Of a stretch of 64,000 bases of DNA, positions 63,501-64,000 are shown piece after piece. How positions within the stretch are numbered: the stretch's first letter is position 1; the number at the start of each line of letters is the position of its first letter. Source of the DNA: Distichodus sexfasciatus (taxonomy: Eukaryota > Chordata > Actinopteri > Characiformes > Distichodontidae). The stretch is from contig JAVGVS010000003.1 in NCBI GenBank assembly GCA_032718565.1, forward strand, positions 526,855 through 590,854, given 5' to 3'. The position numbers and the translations under genes are program-made. Under the pieces are notes generated by a model that was not told the origin of the DNA, ran no database searches, and worked only from the letters and a program-made list of their open reading frames with translations.

Positions 63501-63972
63501 ATGACATATTGTGATGGCCAAATTGTGATGATGGCTAGACTGGGTCAGAGCATCTCCAGACACTGTAGCTGTTCTTGTGTGATGTTCCCGGTCTGCAGTG
63601 GTCAGGAGCTACCAAAAAGTGGCCCAAGAACAGAAAACTGGTGACATGGTGACCCACACTGATGCACATGTGGCATGAAGTGGTCCATGTTGAAGCTTCT
63701 ATTGCTAAATAATTTTGTTTTAAAGGTTTATCGTACACATCATTACGCAGGTGGTCATAATGTCATGCTTTGAGCTTGCACTCATACACTACATTAACTA
63801 CTCAAGATTTAAGTCAGTAATCCTTTTTATGTGTTTTTTTTTAACTTGTTGATTTTGTCATTGGCAGAAATATACTTCCTGGACACTCCTACAGTGGTGG
63901 GCATCGCCTTTGCAGCTTTTGTCATAGGAGCCCTGCTGACTGGAGCACTATGGTTCATCTATTCACACACAG
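3785..63972 (+). CDS. tgfbr3: tgfbr3 (betaglycan, TGF-beta type III receptor), 13 internal exons, partial at both ends
   Basis: Betaglycan is a single-pass cell-surface proteoglycan co-receptor. It binds TGF-beta (notably TGF-beta2), inhibin and some BMPs and presents them to the type I/II kinase receptors. Join: 3785-3922, 21770-21956, 27709-27871, 31781-31928, 35805-35991, 38421-38695, 39930-40085, 44099-44233, 44454-44621, 46558-46857, 50884-51031, 63225-63269, 63868-63972. All junctions are GT/AG and all phases agree, giving 2155 nt without a stop. Domain order is orphan domain (exons a-e), linker and start of ZP (f), ZP-N with glycosaminoglycan segment (g-h), ZP-C (i-l), stalk (m), transmembrane helix (n). 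The ten ZP cysteines expected for the family are present. The family is about 850 residues long, so the signal peptide and N-terminus (upstream) and the roughly 40-residue cytoplasmic tail with its PDZ-binding end (downstream) are missing. The transmembrane segment is nearly identical to mammalian betaglycan, which excludes endoglin. Gene identity is very secure; exon edges come from splice signals and phase. Confidence 0.96.
4088..4193. mobile_element. 106-bp Tc1-type MITE
   Basis: The ends cactatattgccaaaagta and tacttttggcaatgtagtg are near-perfect inverted repeats flanked by TA on both sides (4086-4087, 4194-4195). These are the terminal repeats of a well-known fish Tc1-like family joined after loss of the whole transposase. 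Confidence 0.88.
4917..5395. repeat. Pyrimidine-rich (CTGT/CTAT/CCAT/CTTT)n tract
   Basis: Mixed tetranucleotide blocks: ctgt/ctat/ccat at 4925-4982, ctttctttctt at 5035-5080, ctgt at 5278-5305 and 5340-5360, ccat at 5363-5383. The serine- and leucine-rich open frames over it are artefacts. Confidence 0.9.
6641..6842 (+). mobile_element. SINE-A copy, diverged
   Basis: Head tagtggcgtaactagttagg, then gaggtacttatgagcaaggt, gctccttcacggat and tail gtgacaaataatca. An internal stretch of the body is deleted after the cacggat block. Confidence 0.82.
7014..7235 (-). mobile_element. SINE-A copy
   Basis: Reverse copy from agtgattatttgtcattgtg to the head complement ccctaccgttacgccaccaa. It has a short internal deletion in the central block. 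Confidence 0.85.
7905..7953 (+). mobile_element. SINE-A internal fragment
   Basis: About 49 bases matching the central gaggtactcatgagcaaggt and gtaccgtcc part of SINE-A, without head or tail. Confidence 0.6.
8621..8789 (-). mobile_element. SINE-A copy, head missing
   Basis: Reverse copy beginning gtgattatttgtcattgtga. It stops after the ggtagctttact block and runs into an unrelated repeat (8790-8840) that resembles sequence at 19.93-19.98 kb. Confidence 0.8.
9100..10140. repeat. CA-rich microsatellite region
   Basis: Several (CA)n and (CACAT)n runs: about 9174-9215, 9350-9372, 9675-9755, 9830-9855, 9910-9935 and 10108-10132, separated by unique AT-rich sequence. The largest CA-dinucleotide cluster in the window. 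Confidence 0.88.
10430..10990 (-). mobile_element. Diverged copy of the 1.6-2.0 kb transposon interior
   Basis: Reverse-oriented matches to the repeat at 1575-2060: the aaatgaagaaatactgaagt block, the atcagctaatat block and the gatttaac block recur in the expected reversed order. It ends near 10987 in ctcacccctagtg, a hAT-like terminus. Strongly diverged; boundaries uncertain. Confidence 0.5.
11852..11891. repeat. (GA)n microsatellite
   Basis: About 20 GA units in a row. A 287-codon minus-strand frame runs across it but is compositionally random on both sides. Confidence 0.9.
12424..12717. mobile_element. Two SINE-A copies head to head
   Basis: A forward head and early body (12424-12540, with B-box-like ggtttgaatcc) meets a reverse copy (about 12566-12717) that carries the B-box complement ggattcgaac-type motif and ends gttacactaccagctatag. 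The inverted pair could fold as a hairpin in the pre-mRNA. Confidence 0.75.
12701..12991 (+). repeat. 290-bp duplicated block, copy 1
   Basis: From gttacactaccagctatag through a T18 run to gtacgctggaatag. Almost identical to 15978-16266, with about four substitutions plus poly-T length. Bounded on both sides by SINE-A sequence in this copy. Confidence 0.92.
12992..13136 (-). mobile_element. Two tandem SINE-A head fragments
   Basis: Two reverse-oriented heads of about 65-75 bp (12992-13055 and 13063-13136), each spanning from the B box to the ccaccaactgcccc end. No body or tail is attached. Confidence 0.8.
13686..13893 (-). mobile_element. SINE-A copy
   Basis: Reverse copy with ttattcgtcattgtgaaaac at its 3' end and the gaaccggcgatcttccgacc head. 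The terminal head bases are missing. Confidence 0.82.
14751..14963. mobile_element. Foldback element, family K, copy 1 (internally deleted)
   Basis: The ends tgtgaccctccacggcaaaa and ttttgccgtggagggtcaca are inverted repeats. The interior matches the left part of the 600-bp copies at 32591 and 54166. It resembles abundant zebrafish non-autonomous DNA transposons with gtgaccctgg-type ends. A hAT element lies 8 bp away. Confidence 0.82.
14971..15628 (-). mobile_element. hAT-like element with BED zinc-finger remnant
   Basis: 658 bp between exact 8-bp target duplications atatttat (14963-14970 and 15629-15636). The ends taggggtgg and ccaccccta are inverted. The minus strand encodes a degenerate BED-type finger frame (15211-15603). 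This looks like a deletion derivative of a ZBED/hAT transposon that kept only the N-terminal domain. Confidence 0.85.
15211..15603 (-). pseudogene. Remnant of a BED-finger hAT transposase N-terminus
   Basis: The frame includes LLGLIGGKFHFKRLPDGSLD then KSVVLCKLCKKGVCIPPKHF NRT split over about 50 codons. The pattern F-x-F, DKS-x-V-x-C-x-x-C is the start of a BED zinc finger. The distal H-x(3-5)-H pair is not convincing and no RNaseH/DDE catalytic domain follows, so it cannot transpose itself. Whether it is expressed is unknown. Confidence 0.65.
15761..15989 (-). mobile_element. SINE-A copy
   Basis: Reverse copy from gtgattatttgtcattgtga to gttacactaccagctatag. Its head end coincides with the start of the duplicated block at 15978. 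Confidence 0.87.
15978..16266 (+). repeat. 290-bp duplicated block, copy 2
   Basis: Near-identical to 12701-12991. Here it continues into about 150 bp that ends tcgagcatccctag, like the end of a hAT-type element, suggesting that this copy is the less disturbed one. Confidence 0.92.
17196..17440. mobile_element. Probable MITE (ggtcacacc/tccggacc type)
   Basis: Starts gcgtggtcacaccaggaaag, contains ggtccggaccaaataaaagg and a later ttggtgcggttcgctttcac. This resembles a common fish non-autonomous element with ggtcacac ends; ends not resolved here. Confidence 0.45.
18008..18186. mobile_element. hAT-type MITE, copy 1
   Basis: Begins cagcgtttctcaatcccagt and ends with the complement actgtgattgagaaa. 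It is the same family as the intact copy at 41797-41901; the last bases of the right end are lost. Confidence 0.75.
18249..18362 (+). mobile_element. SINE-A copy, internally deleted
   Basis: Head gggggagttggtagtgtaac with B-box-like ggttcaagtcc, then the gaggtactcatgagcaaggt block and a jump to aaatgtagaggtcacattt. Confidence 0.78.
19190..19640. repeat. (CTGT)n/(CTAT)n compound tetranucleotide repeat
   Basis: About 450 bases of alternating (CTGT)n and (CTAT)n blocks, with the longest pure (CTAT)n runs at about 19440-19490 and 19549-19600. All three plus-strand frames stay open across it, giving Cys/Leu/Ser-rich artefactual proteins. Confidence 0.95.
19825..20310 (+). repeat. Local diverged tandem duplication, about 290-bp unit
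   Basis: Block 1 (cctattcaatatacagtgat to ttttcgagatttgaatcgca, about 19848-20028) recurs as block 2 (acctcttcaatatacagtga to tttttgaggtttgagtcgca, about 20131-20310). Related fragments occur at 8790-8840 and 52880-52970, so the unit is itself an old dispersed repeat. Confidence 0.65.
21770..21956 (+). CDS. tgfbr3: tgfbr3 exon b: orphan domain
   Basis: Codes for VLQGSDVHFGAGNFSHSCEV, then a block containing FPHGNEHLLSWAQSRYRAVT and SFSELRMASDIYIKVGE, one of the best conserved stretches of the betaglycan orphan domain. The acceptor follows tttcctcag; the donor is gtgcgt at 21957. It enters in phase 0 and leaves one base (g) that completes Glu with the first two bases of exon c. NFS is a potential N-glycosylation site. 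A Tc1 element begins only 59 nt after the donor. Confidence 0.95.
22016..23613 (+). mobile_element. Full-length Tc1/mariner element
   Basis: 1598 bp with the left end cagtgcatcccgaaagtatt and right end aatactttccggatgcactg, both flanked by TA (22014-22015 and 23614-23615). The inverted repeats extend about 180 bp, with sparse mismatches, as in fish Tc1 families with long terminal repeats. The transposase gene inside is broken. Confidence 0.95.
22412..23400 (+). pseudogene. Tc1 transposase, frameshifted
   Basis: The frame starts MKSKELSVDLRDRIVLRHGS and shows the helix-turn-helix (YRKIAAALKIPMSTVASIIC) and the NLS-like TLPRADRRSTLSDRGRRALV region. After about 100 codons homology jumps frame and then stops at 22814-22816. 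Later pieces resemble the DDE domain (for example around 22840-22990 and the C-terminal KGASTKYGANAVNTN-like end near 23380) in other frames with stops. It cannot make an active enzyme as it stands. Confidence 0.88.
23840..24235 (+). repeat. Degenerate tandem repeat, unit about 60-70 bp
   Basis: The phrases agacaatttgctcc, ggattttgcaagatatt and relatives recur at roughly 60-70 base intervals six or so times, with heavy divergence. An old minisatellite rather than a current one. Confidence 0.65.
24850..25340. mobile_element. Remnant of a hAT-like element
   Basis: Begins near accgattattggtatcagcc and ends with caatgtcgatgcgcccctga, an end resembling fish hAT families with gggg(t/c)gcatcga termini. 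Interior unique; no coding potential. Boundaries uncertain. Confidence 0.4.
25905..25971. repeat. (TA)n microsatellite
   Basis: About 33 TA units. Self-complementary and able to extrude a cruciform; probably highly length-variable. Confidence 0.95.
26520..26830. promoter_or_regulatory. CpG-rich repeat-free intronic block
   Basis: The block is visibly denser in CG dinucleotides than the surrounding AT-rich intron (for example cggccggcccg, cctcggcgcgagag, ggggcggcgggagcgg at 26765-26780, a GC-box-like GGGGCGG). It has no recognised repeat. It could be an intronic CpG island, alternative promoter or enhancer; the two open frames through it, on opposite strands, show no family match. Confidence 0.4.
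27424..27635 (+). mobile_element. SINE-A copy upstream of exon c
   Basis: Forward copy with B box ggttcaaatcc and tail acaatgacaaataa, ending about 73 nt before the exon c acceptor. A short gacagcataagacacagcac-type repeat follows it (27636-27672). Confidence 0.88.
27709..27871 (+). CDS. tgfbr3: tgfbr3 exon c: orphan domain with two cysteines
   Basis: Codes for PVFSDTCKIDNKFLSLNYLA, then YVQPQPSTGCVLSG and EVHIIELQAPNSS. It carries the DTC and TGC cysteines of the orphan domain and the conserved EVHIIEL block. The acceptor is tttttcag; the exon starts with ag, completing Glu. The donor is gtagca at 27872. It ends with two bases (ag) of a Ser codon completed by exon d. A SINE-A copy ends about 75 nt upstream of the acceptor. 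Confidence 0.95.
28220..30850 (+). repeat. 2.6-kb minisatellite of about 21-bp subunits
   Basis: Built from diverged alternations of cccaaactgatcccacactg, gaccacagtctgatccacac and gacccaaacagatcc. The basic step is about 20-22 bases. The plus strand is strikingly poor in G. Because the step is close to 21, several minus-strand frames stay open (up to 202 codons), giving Trp/Gly/Cys-rich artefacts. Confidence 0.93.
30985..31774 (+). repeat. 790-nt CT-rich polypyrimidine tract before exon d
   Basis: Mostly (CT)n with CCCT and CTTT variants and pure (CT)n runs near 31155-31200 and 31690-31730. There is no AG dinucleotide from 30956 to 31775. It acts as an enormous polypyrimidine tract for the exon d acceptor. 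Confidence 0.95.
31781..31928 (+). CDS. tgfbr3: tgfbr3 exon d: orphan domain
   Basis: Codes for AFQVDVSVDIRPLEPGSPLH, then DLVLLLRCDKPVNWVI and VHGVIGSLRLM, matching the betaglycan strands with the conserved cysteine and the NWVI motif. The acceptor is ctctgagcag before 31781; the donor is gtgcgt at 31929. It starts with one base finishing Ser and ends in phase 0. The acceptor lies at the end of an 800-nt CT tract, and another AG lies 3 nt further upstream (31776-31777). Confidence 0.95.
32591..33211. mobile_element. Foldback element, family K, copy 2
   Basis: Near full-length relative of 54166-54775; the block from ggaggtttccgagaaaaaca through tgttgcgtggggtaaaattt to cgactggttttgccgtg is shared. 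The left end is short (tgtgactcaacgg) and the right end is altered (gtgtgcagagtcaca). Confidence 0.85.
33379..33410 (+). mobile_element. SINE-A head fragment
   Basis: Only the first 30 or so bases (ctggggcagttggtggcgta and acggtag) are present. Confidence 0.6.
34112..34350 (-). mobile_element. SINE-A copy
   Basis: Near full-length reverse copy, from gtgagtgattatttgtcatt to the head complement attacgctacctcctgcccc. Confidence 0.9.
35021..35216. mobile_element. 196-bp palindromic MITE
   Basis: Begins cagctgtataaaaatatcat and ends atgatatttttatacagctg. The two arms, each about 85-90 bp, are nearly perfect complements around a centre near 35118. The terminal direct readout cagctg is itself a palindrome. 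No coding capacity. Confidence 0.88.
35306..35543 (-). mobile_element. SINE-A copy, well preserved
   Basis: Reverse copy running from gtgattatttgtcattgtga to the complement of gagcagttggtggcgtaacg, with a small gap in the head. About 260 nt upstream of exon e. Confidence 0.9.
35805..35991 (+). CDS. tgfbr3: tgfbr3 exon e: end of orphan domain
   Basis: Codes for TSDSITLSASTERLMQVTKS, then PAGAQALIQWAQRYSTPVTS and YTHTPVANIFNLRLKDA, matching the part of betaglycan with the W-A-x-x-x-x-x-P-x-T-S-Y-T pattern. The acceptor is ctccacag; the donor is gtgaga at 35992. Phase is 0 in and 1 out. The mammalian counterpart has a longer acidic and basic stretch before the same motif, so the fish loop is shorter. 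Confidence 0.95.
36318..36392. mobile_element. Family K element, right-end fragment
   Basis: Matches the last 75 bases of 54166-54775, including gcgacaagcgactggttttg and ccgtggag, then directly abuts a SINE-B copy. Confidence 0.72.
36393..36587 (-). mobile_element. SINE-B copy
   Basis: Reverse copy: tail complement atgccatttagcagacgctc and ttatccagagcgacttc, then ttggggttaagggtcttgat, then the head complement gatttgaacccacaacctct and cctaccactaggccaccaac. On the minus strand it has tRNA-like A and B boxes. Confidence 0.88.
38230..38328 (-). mobile_element. SINE-B remnant
   Basis: Contains gcaacttggagctaagggtc then ttgctcagagacccag and gatttgaactcaccactaga. Internally shortened. Confidence 0.72.
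38421..38695 (+). CDS. tgfbr3: tgfbr3 exon f: proline-rich linker and start of ZP module
   Basis: Codes first for a Pro-rich linker (DPVDPLESIFPPDLSILRKV, then REPPIRPGPPFSFLPSV), then for the first ZP-N strands, ending NVRCEKDRILVSIDKESLQ. The Cys is the first of ten in the ZP module. The linker sits between orphan and ZP domains and is expected to be flexible. The acceptor is cacgtttag; the donor is gtaaaa at 38696. It starts by finishing Asp (ga.. of g+ac) and ends in phase 0. It is GC-rich relative to the introns. Confidence 0.95.
38696..39929 (+). other. tgfbr3 intron f (1.2 kb) with degenerate tandem repeat
   Basis: Between about 38890 and 39250 the phrase aaaattccatgtcaacaat and close variants recur every 50-70 bases, marking an old tandem repeat. 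A (GT)n run lies at 39476-39504. The remainder appears unique, with a T16 run at 39864-39880 upstream of exon g. Confidence 0.75.
39930..40085 (+). CDS. tgfbr3: tgfbr3 exon g: ZP-N subdomain
   Basis: Codes for 52 residues, ASGIVKANITLQDPRCKATS then NSTHYTLETPLNGCQTTKFP, ending VIYINT. The DPRCK and PLNGC cysteines and the LETPLNGC motif are diagnostic of a ZP-N fold. NIT and NST are potential N-glycosylation sites. The acceptor is tcctcgtag before 39930; the donor is gtgagt at 40086. Phase is 0 at both ends and the length is 156 nt. Confidence 0.95.
40478..40995 (+). mobile_element. Second copy of the 1.6-2.0 kb transposon interior
   Basis: Shares with 1575-2060 the blocks gatccctctgtatg, catattttagctgataaata, attgtgggaaatgtagttct and ttggttcaaaatgac in the same order and orientation. 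It sits in a different outer element, so this unit has moved independently or is shared by related MITEs. Confidence 0.75.
41797..41901. mobile_element. 105-bp hAT-type MITE with perfect target duplication
   Basis: Ends cagcgtttcccaatcccggt and actgggattgagaaacgctg are inverted repeats, flanked by an exact 8-bp direct repeat tattaatc (41789-41796 and 41902-41909), the hallmark of hAT insertion. Confidence 0.92.
42270..42665 (+). promoter_or_regulatory. Repeat-poor GC-rich intronic block, candidate enhancer
   Basis: No known repeat; contains AP-1/CRE-like gatgagtcac (42508-42517) and two copies of ctcgggggcaatta spaced 21 bases (42626 and 42647), each ending in a homeodomain-type CAATTA core. 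The 142-codon open frame over it has no family match. Regulatory role is inference only. Confidence 0.35.
42713..43205 (+). repeat. CT-rich polypyrimidine tract
   Basis: About 490 bases of (CT)n, CTTT and recurring ccccatatccttctct phrases (about 42830, 42855, 42928), so part of it is a coarse minisatellite. Confidence 0.9.
43672..44019. mobile_element. hAT-like MITE interrupted by a SINE-A copy
   Basis: The ends tagggccgggcaatgtgacc and gaattgcccagcccta are inverted. Flanks gctccgtt (43664-43671) and gctccact (44020-44027) look like a diverged 8-bp target duplication (6 of 8). A truncated SINE-A copy sits inside at 43812-43972. Confidence 0.75.
43812..43972 (-). mobile_element. SINE-A copy, tail missing
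   Basis: Reverse copy starting atgtgacctccacatttgac and ending gccaactctcccc; the tgtcattgtgaacac end is absent. It lies within the 43672-44019 MITE. Confidence 0.82.
44099..44233 (+). CDS. tgfbr3: tgfbr3 exon h: glycosaminoglycan-attachment segment
   Basis: Codes for VVISQSEIRDGSGWPLDDED, then LDSGDVVTPGEPYATGRTGL, LPPLL. This aligns to the acidic loop of mammalian betaglycan that carries heparan and chondroitin sulfate chains. The D-S-G-D at about 44162-44173, with Ser codon 44165-44167, matches the first mammalian site. A D-G-S-G-W at 44126-44140 is also present. No obvious second site follows. The acceptor is atcgccag; the donor is gtaaga at 44234. Phase is 0 at both ends. Confidence 0.94.
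44454..44621 (+). CDS. tgfbr3: tgfbr3 exon i: start of ZP-C
   Basis: Codes for FNCTYPVHKDESLLGDLDLD, then LDNVTFSMELYNTSHFQF and ITDNKPVYVE. FNC is a conserved ZP cysteine. NCT, NVT and NTS are potential N-glycosylation sites. The run of alternating Leu and Asp comes from a gatttg-type hexamer repeat at 44499-44519 and may vary in length between individuals. Intron h is only 220 bp. The acceptor is ctctttccag; the donor is gtaaaa at 44622. Phase is 0 at both ends. Confidence 0.95.
44716..44775. repeat. (AAT)n followed by (ATT)n, self-complementary
   Basis: Runs of aataataat switch to attattatt near 44758, giving a 60-base palindrome that can fold as a hairpin in DNA or RNA, about 95 nt after exon i. 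Confidence 0.9.
45612..45857 (-). mobile_element. SINE-A copy
   Basis: Reverse copy from gtgattattatttgtcattg to the head complement gctgtcaactgcccc, with the gggatttgaaccggtgacct B-box region. Confidence 0.88.
46370..46550 (+). repeat. CT-rich and CA-rich tract before exon k
   Basis: Short (CT)n at 46370-46388, (CA)n at 46430-46443 and a CT tract at 46500-46550 that forms the polypyrimidine tract of exon k. Confidence 0.85.
46558..46857 (+). CDS. tgfbr3: tgfbr3 exon k: core of ZP-C
   Basis: The longest exon here, 100 codons. It includes SDPDLGFMIQSCFISPNSNP, VENVCPKDETVRYYPQRVEV, DKKRFSFTFRSFFNVSLLFL and HCEMSLCSK. Four ZP-C cysteines (QSC, NVC, LHC, SLC), the CPKD motif and the RFSFTF block all match betaglycan; NVS is a potential N-glycosylation site. 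The acceptor is cctgcag after a CT tract; the donor is gtacca at 46858. Phase is 0 at both ends. The 900 bases downstream are unusually pyrimidine-rich. Confidence 0.96.
46862..47800 (+). repeat. Pyrimidine-rich TCTCCTCTC minisatellite after exon k
   Basis: Variants of tctcctctcatctccacttc recur throughout with A only at sparse intervals. Long leucine/serine frames run through it in all three plus frames as an artefact; they extend the exon k frame without splicing but are low-complexity. Confidence 0.88.
48614..49235. mobile_element. hAT-like remnant (gatgcaccgatac type)
   Basis: Starts ggggatgcaccgataccatt, and ends with a block of gtatcggtaccgataacg that complements the tataccgagtaccgatacct near the left. 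AT-rich interior without coding capacity. Confidence 0.55.
50884..51031 (+). CDS. tgfbr3: tgfbr3 exon l: last ZP cysteines and proximal stalk
   Basis: Codes for CMLPDEACESVGLDTILKMM, then MNTRTSTKPLVVVSDEYEIG, YDDPHPKIH. The CxxPDEAC pair closes the ZP-C disulfides, and TKPLVVV is the conserved last strand. The acidic residues after it begin the membrane-proximal stalk. The acceptor is tcccgcag; the donor is gtaagc at 51032. It leaves one base that completes Val with exon m. Confidence 0.95.
51463..51544 (+). pseudogene. tRNA-Leu(UAG) pseudogene or tRNA-Leu-derived fragment
   Basis: Begins ggtagcatggccgactggtc (A box), has taaggtgctggatttaggct with TAG anticodon at 51497-51499, and ggattcaaatcccacc (B box). 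This follows vertebrate tRNA-Leu(UAG) closely. The anticodon stem is weakened on its 3' side and the 3' acceptor strand no longer pairs with the 5' ggtagca, so it is probably not functional. It may instead be a SINE head. Confidence 0.7.
51655..51831 (+). mobile_element. SINE-B copy
   Basis: Head gtggtctagtggtgaggata then ctctggaccaagagtttgcg and B box ggttcagatcc, then ggtctcagggaaaa, and the L2/CR1-like tail gcgctctggataataagagt then atctgct. A (GGT)n run precedes it. Confidence 0.88.
52125..52378. mobile_element. Foldback MITE, family F, copy 2
   Basis: The ends tatgtgacccgatctgccgt and acggcagatcaggtcacata, with the long arms behind them, are inverted repeats that cover most of the element (centre near 52250). 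No coding capacity; the folded RNA would be a long hairpin. Confidence 0.88.
52487..52730 (+). mobile_element. SINE-A copy, close to full length
   Basis: The best forward copy: ggcagctggtggcgtaacag, cagaaggtcgcaggttcgaa, ttagctgcccactgctcctt, acgggttaaatgcagaggtc and the tail gtgttcacaatgacaaatca. Confidence 0.93.
53711..54029 (+). mobile_element. DANA-like V-SINE, copy 1
   Basis: tRNA head with ggttagtgctgttgcctcac and B box ggttcgatcccc, then the conserved V-SINE centre (gggtctttctgcgcggagtt, tgcgtgctctccccgtgttc, gcgtgggttt), then ccaggatagtctccagtctc and attaagcggttcagataac. Confidence 0.92.
54166..54775. mobile_element. Foldback element, family K, copy 3 (full length)
   Basis: 610 bp with inverted ends tgtgaccctccacgacaaag and ttttgccgtggagggtcaca. 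Interior shared with 32591-33211. No open frame of note; a non-autonomous DNA transposon whose superfamily I cannot fix from the ends. Confidence 0.88.
54786..54958 (-). mobile_element. SINE-B copy adjoining family K copy 3
   Basis: Reverse copy: ctggcgctcttatccagagc, then gaggttaaggctcttgctca, then cgaacccacaacctcttggt and ctaaccactagaccacc. Ten bases separate it from the K element. Confidence 0.88.
55380..55570. promoter_or_regulatory. Repeat-free block with paired AP-1-like sites, candidate enhancer
   Basis: Contains ctgactcatgcctcttgagt cac: two TGA(C/G)TCA-type sites about 14 bases apart (near 55498 and 55513), followed by gatgattactaatcaca, and an earlier gtccgacgtcatg CRE-like site. 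No repeat match recognised. Regulatory function is inferred. Confidence 0.35.
56145..56313 (+). mobile_element. SINE-B copy
   Basis: Head gacggtgggctagtggttag, ctctggaccaagtggtcgtg, B box ggttcgaattcc, then gagcaagacccttaacccca and the tail ctaaatgctgtgaatgtaaa. Confidence 0.9.
56820..57400. promoter_or_regulatory. Repeat-free block, candidate conserved non-coding element
   Basis: About 580 bases of balanced composition without recognised repeats, holding cttaatccc (homeodomain type), cccacagctgcatgg and tccacctggg E-boxes, and gcaaatcaaagagg (TCF/LEF type, near 57234). The pattern is that of a conserved enhancer, but conservation was not tested. Confidence 0.35.
58259..58598 (+). mobile_element. 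DANA-like V-SINE, copy 2
   Basis: Full length: gtggcacagtggttagcgct, B box ggttcgaacccc, centre gggtctttctgcgtggagtt then tgcatgctctccccgtgttt, then attaagcagttcagaaaatg and gaatgaatg tail. Confidence 0.94.
60043..60190 (-). mobile_element. SINE-B copy, diverged
   Basis: Reverse copy: atccagagaccacttccatt, gagcgacttggtgttaagag then tcttactcagcg; the B-box complement region is barely recognisable. Confidence 0.7.
60985..61355. mobile_element. hAT-like remnant (ataatcggtcgaccct type)
   Basis: The left part agggccgattcctattattg and agataatcggtcaaaaag mirrors the right part taatatcggccacagataat then cggtcgaccctta. Interior includes two copies of cagccaatca-type sequence. Non-coding. Confidence 0.55.
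61446..61775 (+). repeat. Diverged tandem duplication, 179-bp period
   Basis: Block 1 (about 61446-61595) and block 2 (about 61624-61775) share catttatagatgac/catttatagacgat, taaagtccact/taaaatccact, ggggcagtacagcgtttgga/ggggcagggcagtgtttgga and attagtccagct/attagtcccgct at a constant offset of 179 bases. Confidence 0.8.
62362..62505 (+). mobile_element. SINE-B copy, degenerate
   Basis: Has gttttgggttcaaatcttac (B box), gcccaagttgctggagcctg, and the tail actctggctacgagagtcta then ctgaatgctgtaaa. Confidence 0.75.
62686..62779 (+). mobile_element. V-SINE copy 3, internally deleted
   Basis: Head cagtgacgcagtgattagcg then ctgccgcctcacagcgagaa and ggtcctgtgttcgagttc, joined directly to the gaatgaatgaatgaatg tail. 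The whole conserved centre (about 230 bases) is missing. Confidence 0.85.
63225..63269 (+). CDS. tgfbr3: tgfbr3 exon m: 45-nt stalk exon
   Basis: Codes for (V)PPTQKTQPQPPLGD(K), a Pro/Gln-rich extracellular stalk just before the membrane. The acceptor is gtctttcag before 63225; the donor is gtaagt at 63270. Both edges are phase 1, so it is 15 codons and frame-neutral. The residues are poorly conserved with mammals, as is usual for this stalk, but strong splice sites, correct phase and position support it. It follows a 12.2 kb intron. Confidence 0.88.
63270..63867 (+). other. tgfbr3 intron m (598 bp), largely a Tc1 remnant
   Basis: Between exon m and exon n. Nearly all of it (about 63294-63770) is a Tc1-type deletion derivative; the last 100 bases are unique, with a T10 run before the acceptor. 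Confidence 0.85.
63294..63770 (+). mobile_element. Tc1-type remnant with partial transposase
   Basis: The ends acaccaattagccataacat then tatgaccac and gcaggtggtcataatgtcat are the inverted ends of a common fish Tc1-like family. Inside, a broken N-terminal transposase stretch (IVMMARLGQSIS, about 63494-63555, and an ELPKSGPRTENW piece near 63610) is preserved; the catalytic domain is deleted. A (GAT)n run at 63478-63502 interrupts it. Confidence 0.85.
63868..63972 (+). CDS. tgfbr3: tgfbr3 exon n: transmembrane helix
   Basis: Codes for IYFLDTPTVVGIAFAAFVIG then ALLTGALWFIYSHT. The stretch VVGIAFAAFVIGALLTGALW is the transmembrane helix, nearly identical to mammalian betaglycan, with its G-x-x-x-G/A small-residue spacing kept. 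YSHT begins the cytoplasmic side. The acceptor is ttggcag before 63868; the donor is gtgagt at 63973. It enters with two bases (aa) completing Lys and leaves one base. The remaining cytoplasmic tail is outside the window. Confidence 0.96.
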
Positions 63973-64000
63973 GTGAGTCACTCACTTTTCCATCCCGTTC

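Noticed and set aside
3785..63972. Endoglin instead of betaglycan
   Set aside because: The ZP-C motifs (CPKD, KRFSFTF), the TM sequence and the acidic Ser-Gly segment match betaglycan; endoglin lacks that segment.

Overview
The window is vertebrate, almost certainly teleost fish, nuclear DNA. It lies inside one multi-exon gene on the + strand: tgfbr3, the TGF-beta type III receptor (betaglycan). Thirteen consecutive coding exons between 3785 and 63972 splice with canonical GT/AG junctions and matching phases into 2155 nt (718 codons plus one base). They encode most of the membrane-distal orphan domain, the glycosaminoglycan-attachment segment, the complete ZP module with all ten expected cysteines, a short juxtamembrane stalk and the transmembrane helix. 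The exons for the signal peptide and first orphan-domain residues lie upstream, and those for the cytoplasmic tail lie downstream. The transmembrane segment and the ZP-C half match betaglycan rather than its relative endoglin. I see no second protein-coding gene on either strand.

Layout: 1-3784 is the end of an upstream intron. Exon a (3785-3922) is followed by a 17.8 kb intron. Exons b to k (21770-46857) are spaced 0.2 to 5.8 kb apart. Exon l (50884-51031) is followed by a 12.2 kb intron. The 45-nt exon m (63225-63269) and the transmembrane exon n (63868-63972) close the window. Exon letters are a, b, c, d, e, f, g, h, i, k, l, m, n (j is not used).

The introns are packed with fish repeats. 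There are about 20 copies or fragments of one tRNA-derived SINE (SINE-A), about eight of a second tRNA-derived SINE with an L2/CR1-like tail (SINE-B), and three DANA-like V-SINEs. DNA elements include a full-length but broken Tc1/mariner element, two Tc1 deletion remnants, hAT-type elements (three with exact or near 8-bp target duplications) and several foldback elements. There are also very long simple repeats and a 2.6 kb minisatellite. The DANA-like V-SINE and Tc1 families suggest an otophysan-type teleost (zebrafish, carp, characin and catfish relatives), but the species cannot be fixed from sequence alone.

Most of what deserves a second look is about how the repeats meet the gene: an AG-free pyrimidine tract of about 820 nt before exon d, a SINE tail placed where exon a's branch point should be, a frame-neutral 45-nt exon in the shed stalk, an apparently missing second glycosaminoglycan site, a young 290-bp duplication bounded by SINEs, and several repeat-poor intronic blocks that could be enhancers. 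I found no evidence of a novel system. The long open frames are simple-repeat artefacts.
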